64,000 nucleotides of DNA from CAIKZZ01 sp035524495 (GTDB taxonomy: Bacteria > Pseudomonadota > Gammaproteobacteria > Steroidobacterales > Steroidobacteraceae). The stretch is taken from NCBI GenBank assembly GCA_035524495.1, contig DATKOR010000010.1:13837-77836 (forward strand), written 5' to 3'. This document shows, one piece after another, positions 35,222 through 43,590 of this stretch. The notes under the pieces are model-generated. The model was not told the DNA's origin. It ran no database searches and was given only the letters and a program-made list of their open reading frames with translations. Position numbers and translations under genes: made by a program. Every line of letters begins with the position of its first letter. Within the stretch, counting starts at the first letter, position 1.

Positions 35222-35534
35222 CGGAGCGGCTCTTGAACGAAAGGATCTGCCCGGTCCGGGACCCCGCGGGGAGCGCGCTGCCCCGTTGCCGCTCGCTGCC
35301 GATACCCGGTGGTTGTCGGCAGTGGCGCCTGGTTGCGGAGCTTTGATGCCTGATTAACGCCGAATGATTGTGCGGTGACGGAACGCACCGACCGTCATGA
35401 GCGTGGCGAGCGGGTGGTGCCCCATCGGTTGCACCGCGACCGAAGGCGTTCCATCCGGTTGGTCACTGAGCTAGGTGCACTGAAGAGTTTCCCCCACCCA
35501 CGGCGACTTCCGGATCCCAACAGCGCAGGTGTCT
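35222..35534. other. 313-base gap before the Clp-fold protease
   Basis: No recognisable gene. Must contain the promoter or ribosome site of the protease gene; AGG at 35527-35529 is the only Shine-Dalgarno-like element. Confidence 0.4.
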
Positions 35535-36464
35535 ATGGAAAGCTCAAACGAGAAGCGGCCCAATGCGCGGCCGCAACCGGCGGATCGCGGCTGGACCGAT
35601 CGCATTGCGCACGGGACGCGAATCGTGTTCTGGCTCTTTATGGCCATCGCGTTCCTGTACCCAACGGTGCAGGCATACTGGCGCAACTCCGAGCGGACGC
35701 AGATCCTGAAGCGATTCCAGCAGGAACGACGATCACAGGTGATCGGGTTGATTCATCGCCAGGATACGGTGAGCTTCCTCGGGCTGCCGGTCACAAGCTA
35801 CATCAGCATCGAGGATTCAGAGTTGATCCTGCGGGTGATTCGGCGCACGCCGCCGGAGCAGCCCATTGACGTCGTCTTGCATACTCCCGGCGGGCTCGTC
35901 CTCGCGGCGGAGCAGATTGCGAAGGCGCTCGCCGACCATAAGGGAAAGGTCACAGTGTTTGTTCCGCACTATGCCATGAGCGGCGGAACGCTGATTGCAC
36001 TGGCTGCAGACGAGATCGTGATGGATCCTAATGCTGTACTCGGACCGGTCGATCCGCAGATTGGTCAGGTCCCGGCGGCCTCGATTCTGAAGGTTCTCGA
36101 AGTCAAAAAGCCGGACCAGGTCAGCGACCTGACGCTGGTGCTGGCGGATGTCGCGAGGAAGGCGCGCGTTCAGGTGACGTCCTTCGTATCCGATCTGCTC
36201 TTAAAACATATGCCGAAAGACAAGGCTTCGGAGCTTGCGTTGATCCTAACGGAAGGCCGCTGGACGCATGATTATCCCATCACCGTTCAGCAGGCACGCT
36301 CGCTGGGAATCTCGGTCTCGACCGACATGCCACGCACGGTCTATGAACTCATGGACCTCTACCCGCAGGCTGGCGCCGGGAGGCCGTCCGTACTTTATGT
36401 GCCGATGGGCCGCGGAGCCGGTGCGGCCGACGGAAGTCCGGCCGCCATGCCGGCCCTGCCTTAG
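35535..36464 (+). CDS. Membrane-anchored SDH/Clp-fold serine protease
   Basis: 309 residues (a GTG 6 bases upstream is an alternative). One membrane helix (about 30-47) anchors a ClpP/SppA-like fold: LHTPGGLVLAAEQIA, HYAMSGGTLIAL with the candidate nucleophile Ser149, and LGPVDPQIGQVPA. This matches the serine dehydrogenase proteinase family (PF01972), bacterial and archaeal membrane-linked peptidases of uncertain substrate. It closes with a Gly/Ala-rich tail. It could process membrane stress proteins of the island. Confidence 0.88.
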   Translation: MESSNEKRPNARPQPADRGWTDRIAHGTRIVFWLFMAIAFLYPTVQAYWRNSERTQILKRFQQERRSQVIGLIHRQDTVSFLGLPVTSYISIEDSELILRVIRRTPPEQPIDVVLHTPGGLVLAAEQIAKALADHKGKVTVFVPHYAMSGGTLIALAADEIVMDPNAVLGPVDPQIGQVPAASILKVLEVKKPDQVSDLTLVLADVARKARVQVTSFVSDLLLKHMPKDKASELALILTEGRWTHDYPITVQQARSLGISVSTDMPRTVYELMDLYPQAGAGRPSVLYVPMGRGAGAADGSPAAMPALP

Positions 36465-36488
36465 GAGAACTACGGAACCCGTTCAGCA

Positions 36489-36773
36489 TTGTATGGAGGA
36501 GTTCGACGCAATTCTGGTCGCAGTTCGTCGACAGCGCCGTCGCACCACGGCCCTTCATTCCAAAGAAGGCTCGCGGTACGGAATCGACAACTGGCAGTGC
36601 TCTGCCGAGACATTCGACTCCGGCCGAGTAGGAGTTGCCGAGCACACGGTCGGGACAACGCGATGGTGGAGTCGTTCTTCTGCGGACTGAATGCGGAACG
36701 CACTAGGAAGCGCATCGACCGAAACCGCGATATGAGTCTTGCGGACGTCGCCGACCGCATCGAATCGCTGTAG
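36489..36773 (+). pseudogene. IS3-family transposase (OrfB) remnant
   Basis: The frame ending at TAG 36773 contains GRDNAMVESFFCGLNAERTRKR, the conserved C-terminal segment of IS3-group transposases that holds the last Glu of the DDE triad (VESFF). Upstream of about 36640 the frame no longer matches, indicating frameshift or truncation; no inverted repeats were found. It is the only mobile-gene trace in the island. Confidence 0.7.
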
Positions 36774-36889
36774 AAACGAGCACTGCGCGATCGTCTCGTG
36801 CATGCAGGTTCCGAGCATTTCGAAGCCAGCGGACGCCGTCCGAGACGCGTCCCCCAAATCTTGGCAACTCCAGAGATGTGTGGGCGTTC

Positions 36890-37411
36890 ATGTTCGATCC
36901 CGCAACCTATCAAGTGGCGGAGACGCTTAGCGACGGGCGCAAGGTCGAGATCCGCGCTTTGCGCCGGGACGACCGCGACGCCCTGCTCGCGGCGGCCATG
37001 CGCTGTACCACGAAAACCCTCTATCATCGCTTCTTCACGGTGGTGCGCTCGTTTTCCGAGAGGGACGAGCATTTCTTCCTGGAGGTCGACTTCGTCAAGC
37101 ACGTCGCGCTCGCGGCTGTGGCGAGCGAAGGCGGCCGCCCTAGCATTGTCGGCAGCTGCCGCTACGTGGTCGTGGCGCCGGGACGGGGCGAGCTGGGGTT
37201 CCTGGTGATCGACGACTACCAGCGCAAGGGGCTTGGCGCGGCGCTCCTGAGGTGCCTGGCGACGATCGGGCGGCAAGCGGGTCTAAGGGAGTTCGTCGCT
37301 CAGGTCCTCGCCGAGAATATCCCGATGCTCAAGGTGTTCGAGCGCTGCGGCCTTCCCATGACCGAGAGGCGCGAAGGCCCGGTCGTGGACGTGACGTTGC
37401 GCCTTGACTGA
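36890..37411 (+). CDS. GNAT family N-acetyltransferase
   Basis: 173 residues from ATG 36890 (GTG 36878 possible). GNAT motif A is YQRKGLGAALLRCLATIG, followed by NIPMLKVFERCG (motif B). The N-terminal LSDGRKVEIRALRRDDRDALL and TLYHRFF resemble the acetyltransferase domain of Pat-type protein lysine acetylases, which control acyl-CoA synthetases by acetylation. With an acyl-CoA synthetase and acetyl-phosphate-forming phosphoketolase in the same island, such a role is plausible but unproven. Confidence 0.85.
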   Translation: MFDPATYQVAETLSDGRKVEIRALRRDDRDALLAAAMRCTTKTLYHRFFTVVRSFSERDEHFFLEVDFVKHVALAAVASEGGRPSIVGSCRYVVVAPGRGELGFLVIDDYQRKGLGAALLRCLATIGRQAGLREFVAQVLAENIPMLKVFERCGLPMTERREGPVVDVTLRLD

Positions 37412-38005
37412 CGATGGCCCCATCTCGCGCTCGAACAATGGATTTTCGCTGCCGGTCGGACCAGACAACCATCGTGGCTCCTGATCTCATGGACGATGCA
37501 CGGTTTGGTTCGGGCGGCGACGGACGTCCCCAACGACAGTTAAAGAGTCGGCAACGATGTTGCCCTGACTGGCGCCGGCGACGTCGTGCTGAGCGGTCTC
37601 TTATTCGCCGTCATCACGCGCGGCCTCGGACGCACCAGAAGCATCGAATCGCCAAGGATCAGCAAGCCGATCGAGAGCGTGCTGAAGTAACGACTGGTCG
37701 GGAAGTGTCATTACCGCGCGTAAGCCGCTCCGGCATGCGCCAGGTGACCATTGCCGCTGCCGACGACGAGCGTCGCAGCCCGCGAGGCGCCGAGTGCCGG
37801 CGATCGTGACATGGAGCATCAGTCGAGAACGAGGCTCGCCTGGGCCGCGAGGATCGCCGCGGACCGGAGGCTGGCGCGGGCGGTCGAGCATCGGCGCCGG
37901 CCTTCCGGGAGGCAGGCGAGGCTGTTACACTTCCTGCTTCACAGGCGAGGCGAGCACCCCGCCAGATCCAGCAGAAAAGCTGGGTTTCGCGAGTGGCCGA
38001 TGGAC
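37412..38005. other. 594-base region at the island's right end
   Basis: Several frames are open on both strands, but none has a credible start, recognised domain or consistent codon use. It likely consists of degraded sequence. The right attachment repeat follows at 38006. Confidence 0.4.
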
Positions 38006-38022
38006 TCCCATCGTCCACCCCA
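38006..38022 (+). repeat. Right attachment repeat (attR), copy of tRNA-His 3' end
   Basis: Identical over 17 bases to 12431-12447; the three bases before it (GAC) match GAG in the tRNA at two of three positions. It is not part of any complete tRNA here. Only CCCGCTTTC (9 bases) separates it from tRNA-Lys. Confidence 0.8.
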
Positions 38023-38031
38023 CCCGCTTTC

Positions 38032-38107
<76 letters not shown>

Positions 38108-38206
38108 TATCAATGGGTTAGCGCGCGCCGGCGCGGCCGCGGCCGGCGGCGCCACTGCGGGCGGTCGGCCGGCATTCAGTCGTCGATCCCGTGTGCGGCG
38201 CTGTAT

Positions 38207-38244
38207 TTGACGGCTCCGTGACGAGGTAGTACTTTTCGACTACC
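38207..38244 (+). promoter_or_regulatory. Toxin-antitoxin promoter with inverted-repeat operator
   Basis: TTGACG at 38207-38212 and TACTTT at 38230-38235 are 17 bases apart. Overlapping the -10, GGTAGT (38225-38230) and ACTACC (38239-38244) form a 6-bp inverted repeat, a plausible operator for the ribbon-helix-helix antitoxin that would repress its own operon. Confidence 0.5.
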
Positions 38245-38269
38245 CGATGCCCGCGCGGAGGATGCCGAC

Positions 38270-38560
38270 GTGGCGGCCACGAGTCTCAAGCTTCCGGATG
38301 ATCTCAAGCGTCGTATCGAGCGACTCGCTGCGGGGGCCCGCAAATCCCCGCACGCCTTCATGGTCGAGGCGCTCGAACGCGAAGCTGAGCGCCTGGAGTT
38401 GCGCGCGCGCTTTGCCGCAGACGCAGCCGAATCCGAGGAACAGGCGGTATCAACCGGAAAGACGGTGAGCTTGCCCGCGGCGTTCGACTATCTCGAGGCT
38501 CGCCTGGCGGGGCGCAAGGCGCGTCGGCCACGATCGCGTCAATGGCGCGGGTCGAAGTAG
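38270..38560 (+). CDS. Ribbon-helix-helix antitoxin (ParD/CopG-like)
   Basis: 96 residues from GTG 38270, with GGAGG 8 bases upstream. The N-terminus SLKLPDDLKRRIERLAAGARKSPHAFMVEALE is a ribbon-helix-helix DNA-binding domain; the C-terminal half is charged and probably disordered until it wraps the toxin. The toxin gene overlaps its end by 19 bases. It neutralises the toxin and autoregulates the operon. Alternative name: RelB/DUF-type CopG antitoxin; RHH fold is clear. Confidence 0.87.
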   Translation: MAATSLKLPDDLKRRIERLAAGARKSPHAFMVEALEREAERLELRARFAADAAESEEQAVSTGKTVSLPAAFDYLEARLAGRKARRPRSRQWRGSK

Positions 38561-38838
38561 CCGAACGAGCACTCGCCGACCTCGAGCGGCTTTTCGATTT
38601 CATTGCGCTTCACGATCCGAAACGCGCGCGCGAGCGACTGACGAGCGTCCGCCGGGCTCTCGAACTGCTCGCGGAGCATCCGCTGCTCGGTCGCCTCGCG
38701 GAGGACGGCCGTCGCGAACTCGTCCTGTCGCGGGGCCGTTACGGCTACGTCGCCAAGTACCGGTGGCTGCCGGCCGACGAAGTCGTCCTCGTTCTTGCCG
38801 TGCGCCATCAGCTCGAGGCCGGCTACTCCGACGAATGA
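38542..38838 (+). CDS. RelE/ParE-family toxin
   Basis: 98 residues. VEVAERALADLERLFDFIA at the N-terminus, EHPLLGRLAEDGRRELVLSRGRYGYVAKYRW and the final VLAVRHQLEAGY are typical of the ParE/RelE fold. ParE-type members poison DNA gyrase, RelE-type cleave ribosome-bound mRNA; the sequence alone does not decide, though the pairing with an RHH antitoxin favours ParE. Its ATG lies within the antitoxin gene, so translation is coupled. Confidence 0.87.
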   Translation: MARVEVAERALADLERLFDFIALHDPKRARERLTSVRRALELLAEHPLLGRLAEDGRRELVLSRGRYGYVAKYRWLPADEVVLVLAVRHQLEAGYSDE

Positions 38839-39034
38839 GCGTCGCGGTGGGCAACGTTAATGCGAGAGGCATGCTGCGCCCAGGTCGCCACGGCATGCCA
38901 TGGGACCGGGACTCAGGCGACGGAGCCGGCGCAGGCCGATTTAACAAGTGCTTCGGGCGATCCTCTTGACCGTCGCGCACGTGGCCCGGTGAGACGACGG
39001 CTCGAACCCGACGCCACTCGAGCGGCTGGTGGCG

Positions 39035-39054
39035 GGCTCGAGTCCTACCTGGCC
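39035..39054 (+). repeat. Partial copy of tRNA-Lys 3' end (possible second att site)
   Basis: Bases 39035-39054 match tRNA-Lys 38083-38102 at 18 of 20 positions (16 of 17 over TCGAGTCCTAC-TGGCC). The 5' T-stem half is not repeated, so it is not a tRNA. Together with tRNA-Lys it brackets a ~950-bp segment carrying the toxin-antitoxin pair. Confidence 0.45.
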
Positions 39055-39060
39055 AAATTG

Positions 39061-40476
39061 CTACGGCTCGGGCATCCCCGTCACGGCGACGAATCGAGGC
39101 TGACCGCCGCGCACCACGCGCAGCAGCAGCGGTACGGCTTCCGACGGGCTCATCGCCTGCGCGAGCTGCTGGGGCGTCGTGAGCTGCTCGGACCCGGCGT
39201 GCGTGAGCAGGTCGCCGACGCGAAGTCCCGCCATCGCGCCGGCTCCGCTCGGCCGGACCTGCGTCACGATGACGCCACTGGGTTCGCCGTCGGCCTTGAT
39301 GGCGCGTCGGATTTCGGCGGTCGTGTCAGCGACGCCGAGTCCAAGGCTCGCAACCCAGGTATCCGCGCCGCCGTTGGGTTCGACGCCACTCGGCGGGTCC
39401 GGGAGCTGCCCGAGCGTCAGCGGCACATGCAGCGTGGCGCCGCGACGGACCACCGTCGCGTCGATCGTGGTGCCGGGTTTGATGCGCCCGGTGACCTTCC
39501 CGAGCGTCGTGAATGACACGGGCGTCGCGTCGAGCCGGAGCAGCACATCGCCAACCGAGAGCAGCCGCGCGCTCGGCCCGTCCGAATCGACTGCGGTGAC
39601 GAGTGCGCCGGCCGCCGGAGCGACACCCAGGGCGCGGGACAGCGACGCCGTCATCGGCTGCGCAGAGATGCCAAGGTAGCCTCGCCAGACGATCCCGTGC
39701 GCCTGAAGCTCCTCGACGACGGCCTTGACGGTCTCGCCGGGGATCGCGAATCCCAGCCCGACCGATCCGCCGCTCGGCGACACGATCGCCGAGGTGACGC
39801 CGATCACCGTCCCATCCATGGCGAGCAGCGGCCCACCGGAATTTCCGAAGTTGATCGCGGCGTCGGTTTGCAGGAAGTCGATGTAGGGGTCCTCCTCGAG
39901 CACGCGCCCGCGCGCTGAGAGGATTCCGGCGGTCACGGTCTGCCCGAGGCCGAACGGGTTGCCGATCGCGATGACCGGATCGCCGATGGCGACGTCGTTC
40001 GACGACGAAATCGAAAGCGCCGGCAACATTCCCGCCGACACCTTCAGTAGCGCAAGGTCGGTCGCGGCGTCGACTCCCATGATCGTGGCCGGAACCTCGC
40101 GCCCTCCGGGCAGTCGCACGCGGATCAGCCGGGCGCCTGCGATCACATGCCGGTTGGTCACGATGAGACCGTCGGCCCGAATCACGAAGCCCGAACCCAG
40201 TCCGGTGGGTGGCGAGCCGGCGGCGCCGGCGCCCGGCGTCCCGGAGAACAGTCGTCCCAGCACGGCGGCGACGTTGCCGTCACCGGATTCCATCGCCGCC
40301 CGGTTGGCGGCGCGCTGGCCGGCGCTCTCGCCGCTCTGGACGACGAGCACCGTCACGACGCTCGGTGCCGCGCGCCGCACCAGCGAGGCGTAGCCACCGG
40401 CCGTCTCCGCAGTCGCCGTGACCGCAAGCAGCAGCGCGAACGCCGCAACGCACCGCGCGCGGGCCGGCACAAGCAT
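39061..40476 (-). CDS. DegP/HtrA-like periplasmic serine protease with two PDZ domains
   Basis: 471 residues from ATG 40476, chosen because it gives a signal peptide (VPARARCVAAFALLLAVTATA) and has GGTGAG before it; the open frame upstream is Arg-rich noise. Catalytic triad His110 (NRHVIAG), Asp140 (ATDLALL) and Ser213 (FGNSGGPLL). PDZ1 spans about 275-360 (GYLGISAQPMT), PDZ2 about 390-470 (GVIVTQVRPSGAGAMAGLRVGDLL). Such proteases and chaperones act on misfolded envelope proteins. The CLC gene lies 254 bases upstream on the same strand. Confidence 0.93.
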   Translation of the reverse strand: MLVPARARCVAAFALLLAVTATAETAGGYASLVRRAAPSVVTVLVVQSGESAGQRAANRAAMESGDGNVAAVLGRLFSGTPGAGAAGSPPTGLGSGFVIRADGLIVTNRHVIAGARLIRVRLPGGREVPATIMGVDAATDLALLKVSAGMLPALSISSSNDVAIGDPVIAIGNPFGLGQTVTAGILSARGRVLEEDPYIDFLQTDAAINFGNSGGPLLAMDGTVIGVTSAIVSPSGGSVGLGFAIPGETVKAVVEELQAHGIVWRGYLGISAQPMTASLSRALGVAPAAGALVTAVDSDGPSARLLSVGDVLLRLDATPVSFTTLGKVTGRIKPGTTIDATVVRRGATLHVPLTLGQLPDPPSGVEPNGGADTWVASLGLGVADTTAEIRRAIKADGEPSGVIVTQVRPSGAGAMAGLRVGDLLTHAGSEQLTTPQQLAQAMSPSEAVPLLLRVVRGGQPRFVAVTGMPEP

Positions 40477-40730
40477 GGCGCTCACCCGGATGGGCGGATG
40501 AATCGCCGGGCGACTTCGGTCGTCGATGGCATCCGGTACCGGACAAGTCTCCATAGCCCACCTCTGCGCAGCGGCCACGCCGTCGCGCGTCGACGCGGCT
40601 CGAGGAACGTGGCAATCGATGCGTCGCGAGCCCGGCCGAGCCGGGACACCGGCTCGAGCGAGTGCGCGCGCCGCCGACCGATTCGCGACGCTCCCCCGCG
40701 CGTGCCCGGCGCGATCACTGCCGGACGCGG

Positions 40731-42578
40731 TCATGGGCGGCCCGCCAGGCGGTCCTGAAGGGTCAGCAGCAGGTCGCGACGCGACACCTCGCCCACGAGT
40801 ACCGCACGCCACGGACCGGCGATGACCGGCAGCGTCGTCGCGCGCTCCTTGAGGAAGAGGTCAAGGGCGCCCGTCAGGCTCAACTCCGGCGTCAGCGCGG
40901 CGCGCACCGGCGTCGCGAGCGAGCTCACCGAGACGTCGCCGTGGACCTCGCCGCGACGCAGGCCCGCGGCGATCGCGCGCGGCTCGAGAGATGCGATCAG
41001 CTCGTGGCCGCTGTTGACGACGTACACGGTCCGGACCGGCCGCGGCGGGAGGGCAGCCAGCATCGCGGCGACGCTCGTGTCTTCGCTGACCTGGACCGCT
41101 TGCGGGCGGAGGATATCGGCGACCGTGCCGCCGGCCCCCTCGGCCTCGTCCGGGCGCGGCAACAACGAATCCCGATAGACCGAGGCGCCGCGGCGATAGA
41201 CCTTCGAGGTGTAGTGAGCCGTCACGCAGGCGAGGATCAGCGGCAGGACGACCTCGTGATCGAGCGTCATCTCGAAGATCATCAGCACCGCCGTCAGCGG
41301 GGCGTGCGTCGTCGCGGCGAGGAAACCGCCCATGCCGACGACCGCGAAGGCCGCGGTATCGGAGGCCATGTGGCCGAGGCCGTCACGCATCGCGGACCCC
41401 GCGAGCGCGCCAAGCGCCGCGCCGATGAAGAGCGTCGGCGTGAAGACGCCGCCCACGGCACCCGACCCGACCGTCGATGCGGTGCTGAGGACCTTGGCGC
41501 CGAGGATCGCGAGCAGCAACCCGCCGAACAGGCGCCCGTGCAGGATCGAGCCGACGACGCTGTAGCCGTTGCCCCAGACCTCAGGGAATGCCAGCGAGAT
41601 GAGGCCGACGAACAGGCCGCCGATTGCAAGGCGCAGCGGCAACGGCGCCACGAGCCTTGCGAAGCGCGCCTTGCTCCATTCGAGCAGCGCGAGGAATGGG
41701 GGCGCCAGGTGACCGAGCAGGATGCCGAGCAGCGCGTAGAGCGCCAGTTCCCAGTTCTCACCGAAGTGGATCGGCGGCACCGCGAACACCGGTCCATAGC
41801 CGAGGAAACGGTGGATCGTCGCGTCGGCGCTCACTGATGCGACCATCAGCGGTCCGAAGCTTTCGATCGCGAACGATCCCATCACGATCTCGGCGACGAA
41901 TACCGCACCGGCGATCGGCGCGTTGTAGGCCGACGCGATGCCCGCCGCCGCGCCGCACGCGACGAAGAGCCGCCGCCTCGGCAGCGGCGCGCGCCCGACC
42001 AGGCCGACCTTTGAGCCGAGCAGCGCCGCGAGCTGCACCATCGGGCCCTCGCGTCCGATCGATCCGCCGGAGGCGATCGACGCCAGCGATGACAGCGCCC
42101 GCAGCAGCGTCGAGCGGGCGCCGATGACCCCGTCGCCGACGACCACCGCCTCCATGTAGTCGACGTTGCGGCGCGCCGCTCCGAGACGCAGCCCGAGAAA
42201 CAGAATGAGCCCGGCGACGAGGCCGCCGATGGCGGGCGCGATCGCGCGCGGCAGCGGCCGCAGTTCGCTCGCGACCTGTACGAGGCCGCCGCTGCGGCCT
42301 GTCAGCAGCCACTGGAAGAGATGAATGGCTTCGCGAAAGGCGACGCTCGCGAGCGCACCCGCGATGCCGATGATCGCCGCCCAGAACACGATCGAGACCA
42401 GTTCGTCGTGCCCGACGAGAAGTGCGCGCAGCCCGGAGGCGATCCACATCGCCGGTGCCTTGAGGATCGCCAGCGCGCGCTGCCGGATCAGGAACGGCAC
42501 GACGGCGGCTCGCTGGGCAGGTCGTGGTACGCCTGTCGGAACCGGAGACGGACTTGCGCGCTTGTTCTCAGCCTGCAT
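40731..42578 (-). CDS. CLC-family chloride channel/antiporter with CBS domains
   Basis: 615 residues from ATG 42578 (GTG 42590 possible). About ten to eleven membrane helices (45-435), then two CBS domains (about 460-520 and 540-615). The gating glutamate is Glu177 in GGSIGREGPMVQ; helix-N motif SGAVGGVFTPTLFIG is intact, as is GAAAGIASAYNAPIAG. The GSGIP chloride filter of ClcA is not conserved (VGDGVIGA at that position), so ion selectivity or coupling may differ. CBS pairs sense adenine nucleotides in related proteins. Confidence 0.92.
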   Translation of the reverse strand: MQAENKRASPSPVPTGVPRPAQRAAVVPFLIRQRALAILKAPAMWIASGLRALLVGHDELVSIVFWAAIIGIAGALASVAFREAIHLFQWLLTGRSGGLVQVASELRPLPRAIAPAIGGLVAGLILFLGLRLGAARRNVDYMEAVVVGDGVIGARSTLLRALSSLASIASGGSIGREGPMVQLAALLGSKVGLVGRAPLPRRRLFVACGAAAGIASAYNAPIAGAVFVAEIVMGSFAIESFGPLMVASVSADATIHRFLGYGPVFAVPPIHFGENWELALYALLGILLGHLAPPFLALLEWSKARFARLVAPLPLRLAIGGLFVGLISLAFPEVWGNGYSVVGSILHGRLFGGLLLAILGAKVLSTASTVGSGAVGGVFTPTLFIGAALGALAGSAMRDGLGHMASDTAAFAVVGMGGFLAATTHAPLTAVLMIFEMTLDHEVVLPLILACVTAHYTSKVYRRGASVYRDSLLPRPDEAEGAGGTVADILRPQAVQVSEDTSVAAMLAALPPRPVRTVYVVNSGHELIASLEPRAIAAGLRRGEVHGDVSVSSLATPVRAALTPELSLTGALDLFLKERATTLPVIAGPWRAVLVGEVSRRDLLLTLQDRLAGRP

Positions 42579-43050
42579 GGGGCGTCGCACGCGCCTCAGA
42601 TCGCGCGCGGAAATCGGCGCGGCAGCGGCGCCGGATCATTGTCGCGCAAAGGCGCGGCGTGCGGCACTCCGGGCCGCGCAACATAAGGGGGCGTGCGTGC
42701 GTGTGTTTCAGACTGTTTCTGCGCAGATGCGATCCTTAACGAAGTCGTTCGAACTCGCTCTCCTCGGTGCAGTCGGATCCGAGGAATGGTCCGCGGCCGC
42801 ACGATGGAAGACCGGTGCTCGTATTGGACGGAGGCGGGGGTCGCAGTCGTGGATCGGGCTACTGAGGTCGCGCTCGTTGCGAACCTATCGTAGGGATTGA
42901 CGGTGGTGCAGAGACTGCCGACGGTTCTTCGGGATTCAGTTCCGACGAGTGCGACCTCAGTGGCCCGCTGAGGCGCCGGATGCAGAGTTTTGCGGGCCCA
43001 CGCAGGCGCCTCTCCGCGACATGCAGGGCGCCTGCAGTGAGGAGCGACCG
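42579..43050. other. 472-base gap between divergent CLC and NTF2-like genes
   Basis: No recognisable gene. It contains a perfect 7-bp inverted repeat, TCCTCGG (42761-42767) and CCGAGGA (42779-42785) with an 11-base loop and no T run, possibly an operator or mRNA hairpin. Both flanking promoters should be here. Confidence 0.4.
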
Positions 43051-43551
43051 ATGCTGAGAGATGATGCTTCGAACGCCGCCTATCCGACGGCCGCTCTGCG
43101 GGAGCATCGGATCGCAGCCGGCTCGCGTCCGGGCCGAGCGGTCCCGGGAGGTGATGACGCGCCGGACCGCTCTGCGTGGACGCCGCTCACGGCTGCCTCG
43201 TGGCTGCAGGAGTACAACTCGGCGTGGCTTGACGGCCGATGGCCGGAGCTCGAGACGCTATTGGCGTCGGATGTGGAGTTCGCGATGCTGGGTACGGGTC
43301 GCGTGGTGTCGGGCCGCAGCGAGGTGGTCGCGATGCTGCGCCGGCGCTATGCGCGGCTCGCGATTCACGACTTCTCGGCCACCGAGCTTGGCACGCGACG
43401 CGTGGGCGGCATCGGCATCGTGTCGTACCGCTGGTACATGGACTGGCACGACTCGCAGACCCTGACGCGTGAGTTCGGCCACACGGCGATCGGACTGCGC
43501 CTGCTCCAGCACCCCTGGAAGGCGCTCTGGATCAAGGAAGCGCGTGGTTGA
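43051..43551 (+). CDS. NTF2-like (DUF4440/SnoaL-type) protein
   Basis: 166 residues from ATG 43051, with GAGGAG 6 bases upstream; the frame is open further upstream but without a ribosome site. The C-terminal ~115 residues form an NTF2-like fold: WLQEYNSAWLDGRWPELETLL, SGRSEVVAMLRRRYA, VSYRWYMDWH and LRLLQHPWKALWIKEAR. Such domains bind small hydrophobic ligands or act as enzymes; no catalytic signature identifies the role. It is convergent with the TonB receptor gene. Confidence 0.78.
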   Translation: MLRDDASNAAYPTAALREHRIAAGSRPGRAVPGGDDAPDRSAWTPLTAASWLQEYNSAWLDGRWPELETLLASDVEFAMLGTGRVVSGRSEVVAMLRRRYARLAIHDFSATELGTRRVGGIGIVSYRWYMDWHDSQTLTREFGHTAIGLRLLQHPWKALWIKEARG

Positions 43552-43590
43552 CGCGCGTCGCGGCGGCCGCGCCGGCCGGCCGGGCCAATC

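Larger units (their letters stand above)
12448..38022. mobile_element. 25.6-kb genomic island at tRNA-His
   Basis: Bounded by the tRNA-His 3' end and a perfect 17-bp copy of it. Everything between is accessory: stress, envelope, lipid and energy genes, several pseudogenes, and gaps longer than in the flanks, with more A/T at third codon positions than the flanking housekeeping genes. Downstream of the right repeat only 9 bases precede tRNA-Lys, so excision would restore a compact His-Lys tRNA pair. No integrase, relaxase or phage gene is recognised inside, only an IS3-family transposase remnant (36489-36773), so the element is probably old and immobile, or was mobilised in trans. Confidence 0.75.

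Noticed and set aside
37414..37809. 131-codon + strand frame at the island's right end as an integrase or regulator gene
   Set aside because: No recombinase motif (no R-H-R-Y pattern), poor codon structure and no ribosome site.
38980..39060. A complete degenerate tRNA downstream of the toxin gene
   Set aside because: Only the 3' T-arm/acceptor half resembles tRNA-Lys; the 5' half, D-arm and anticodon arm are absent.
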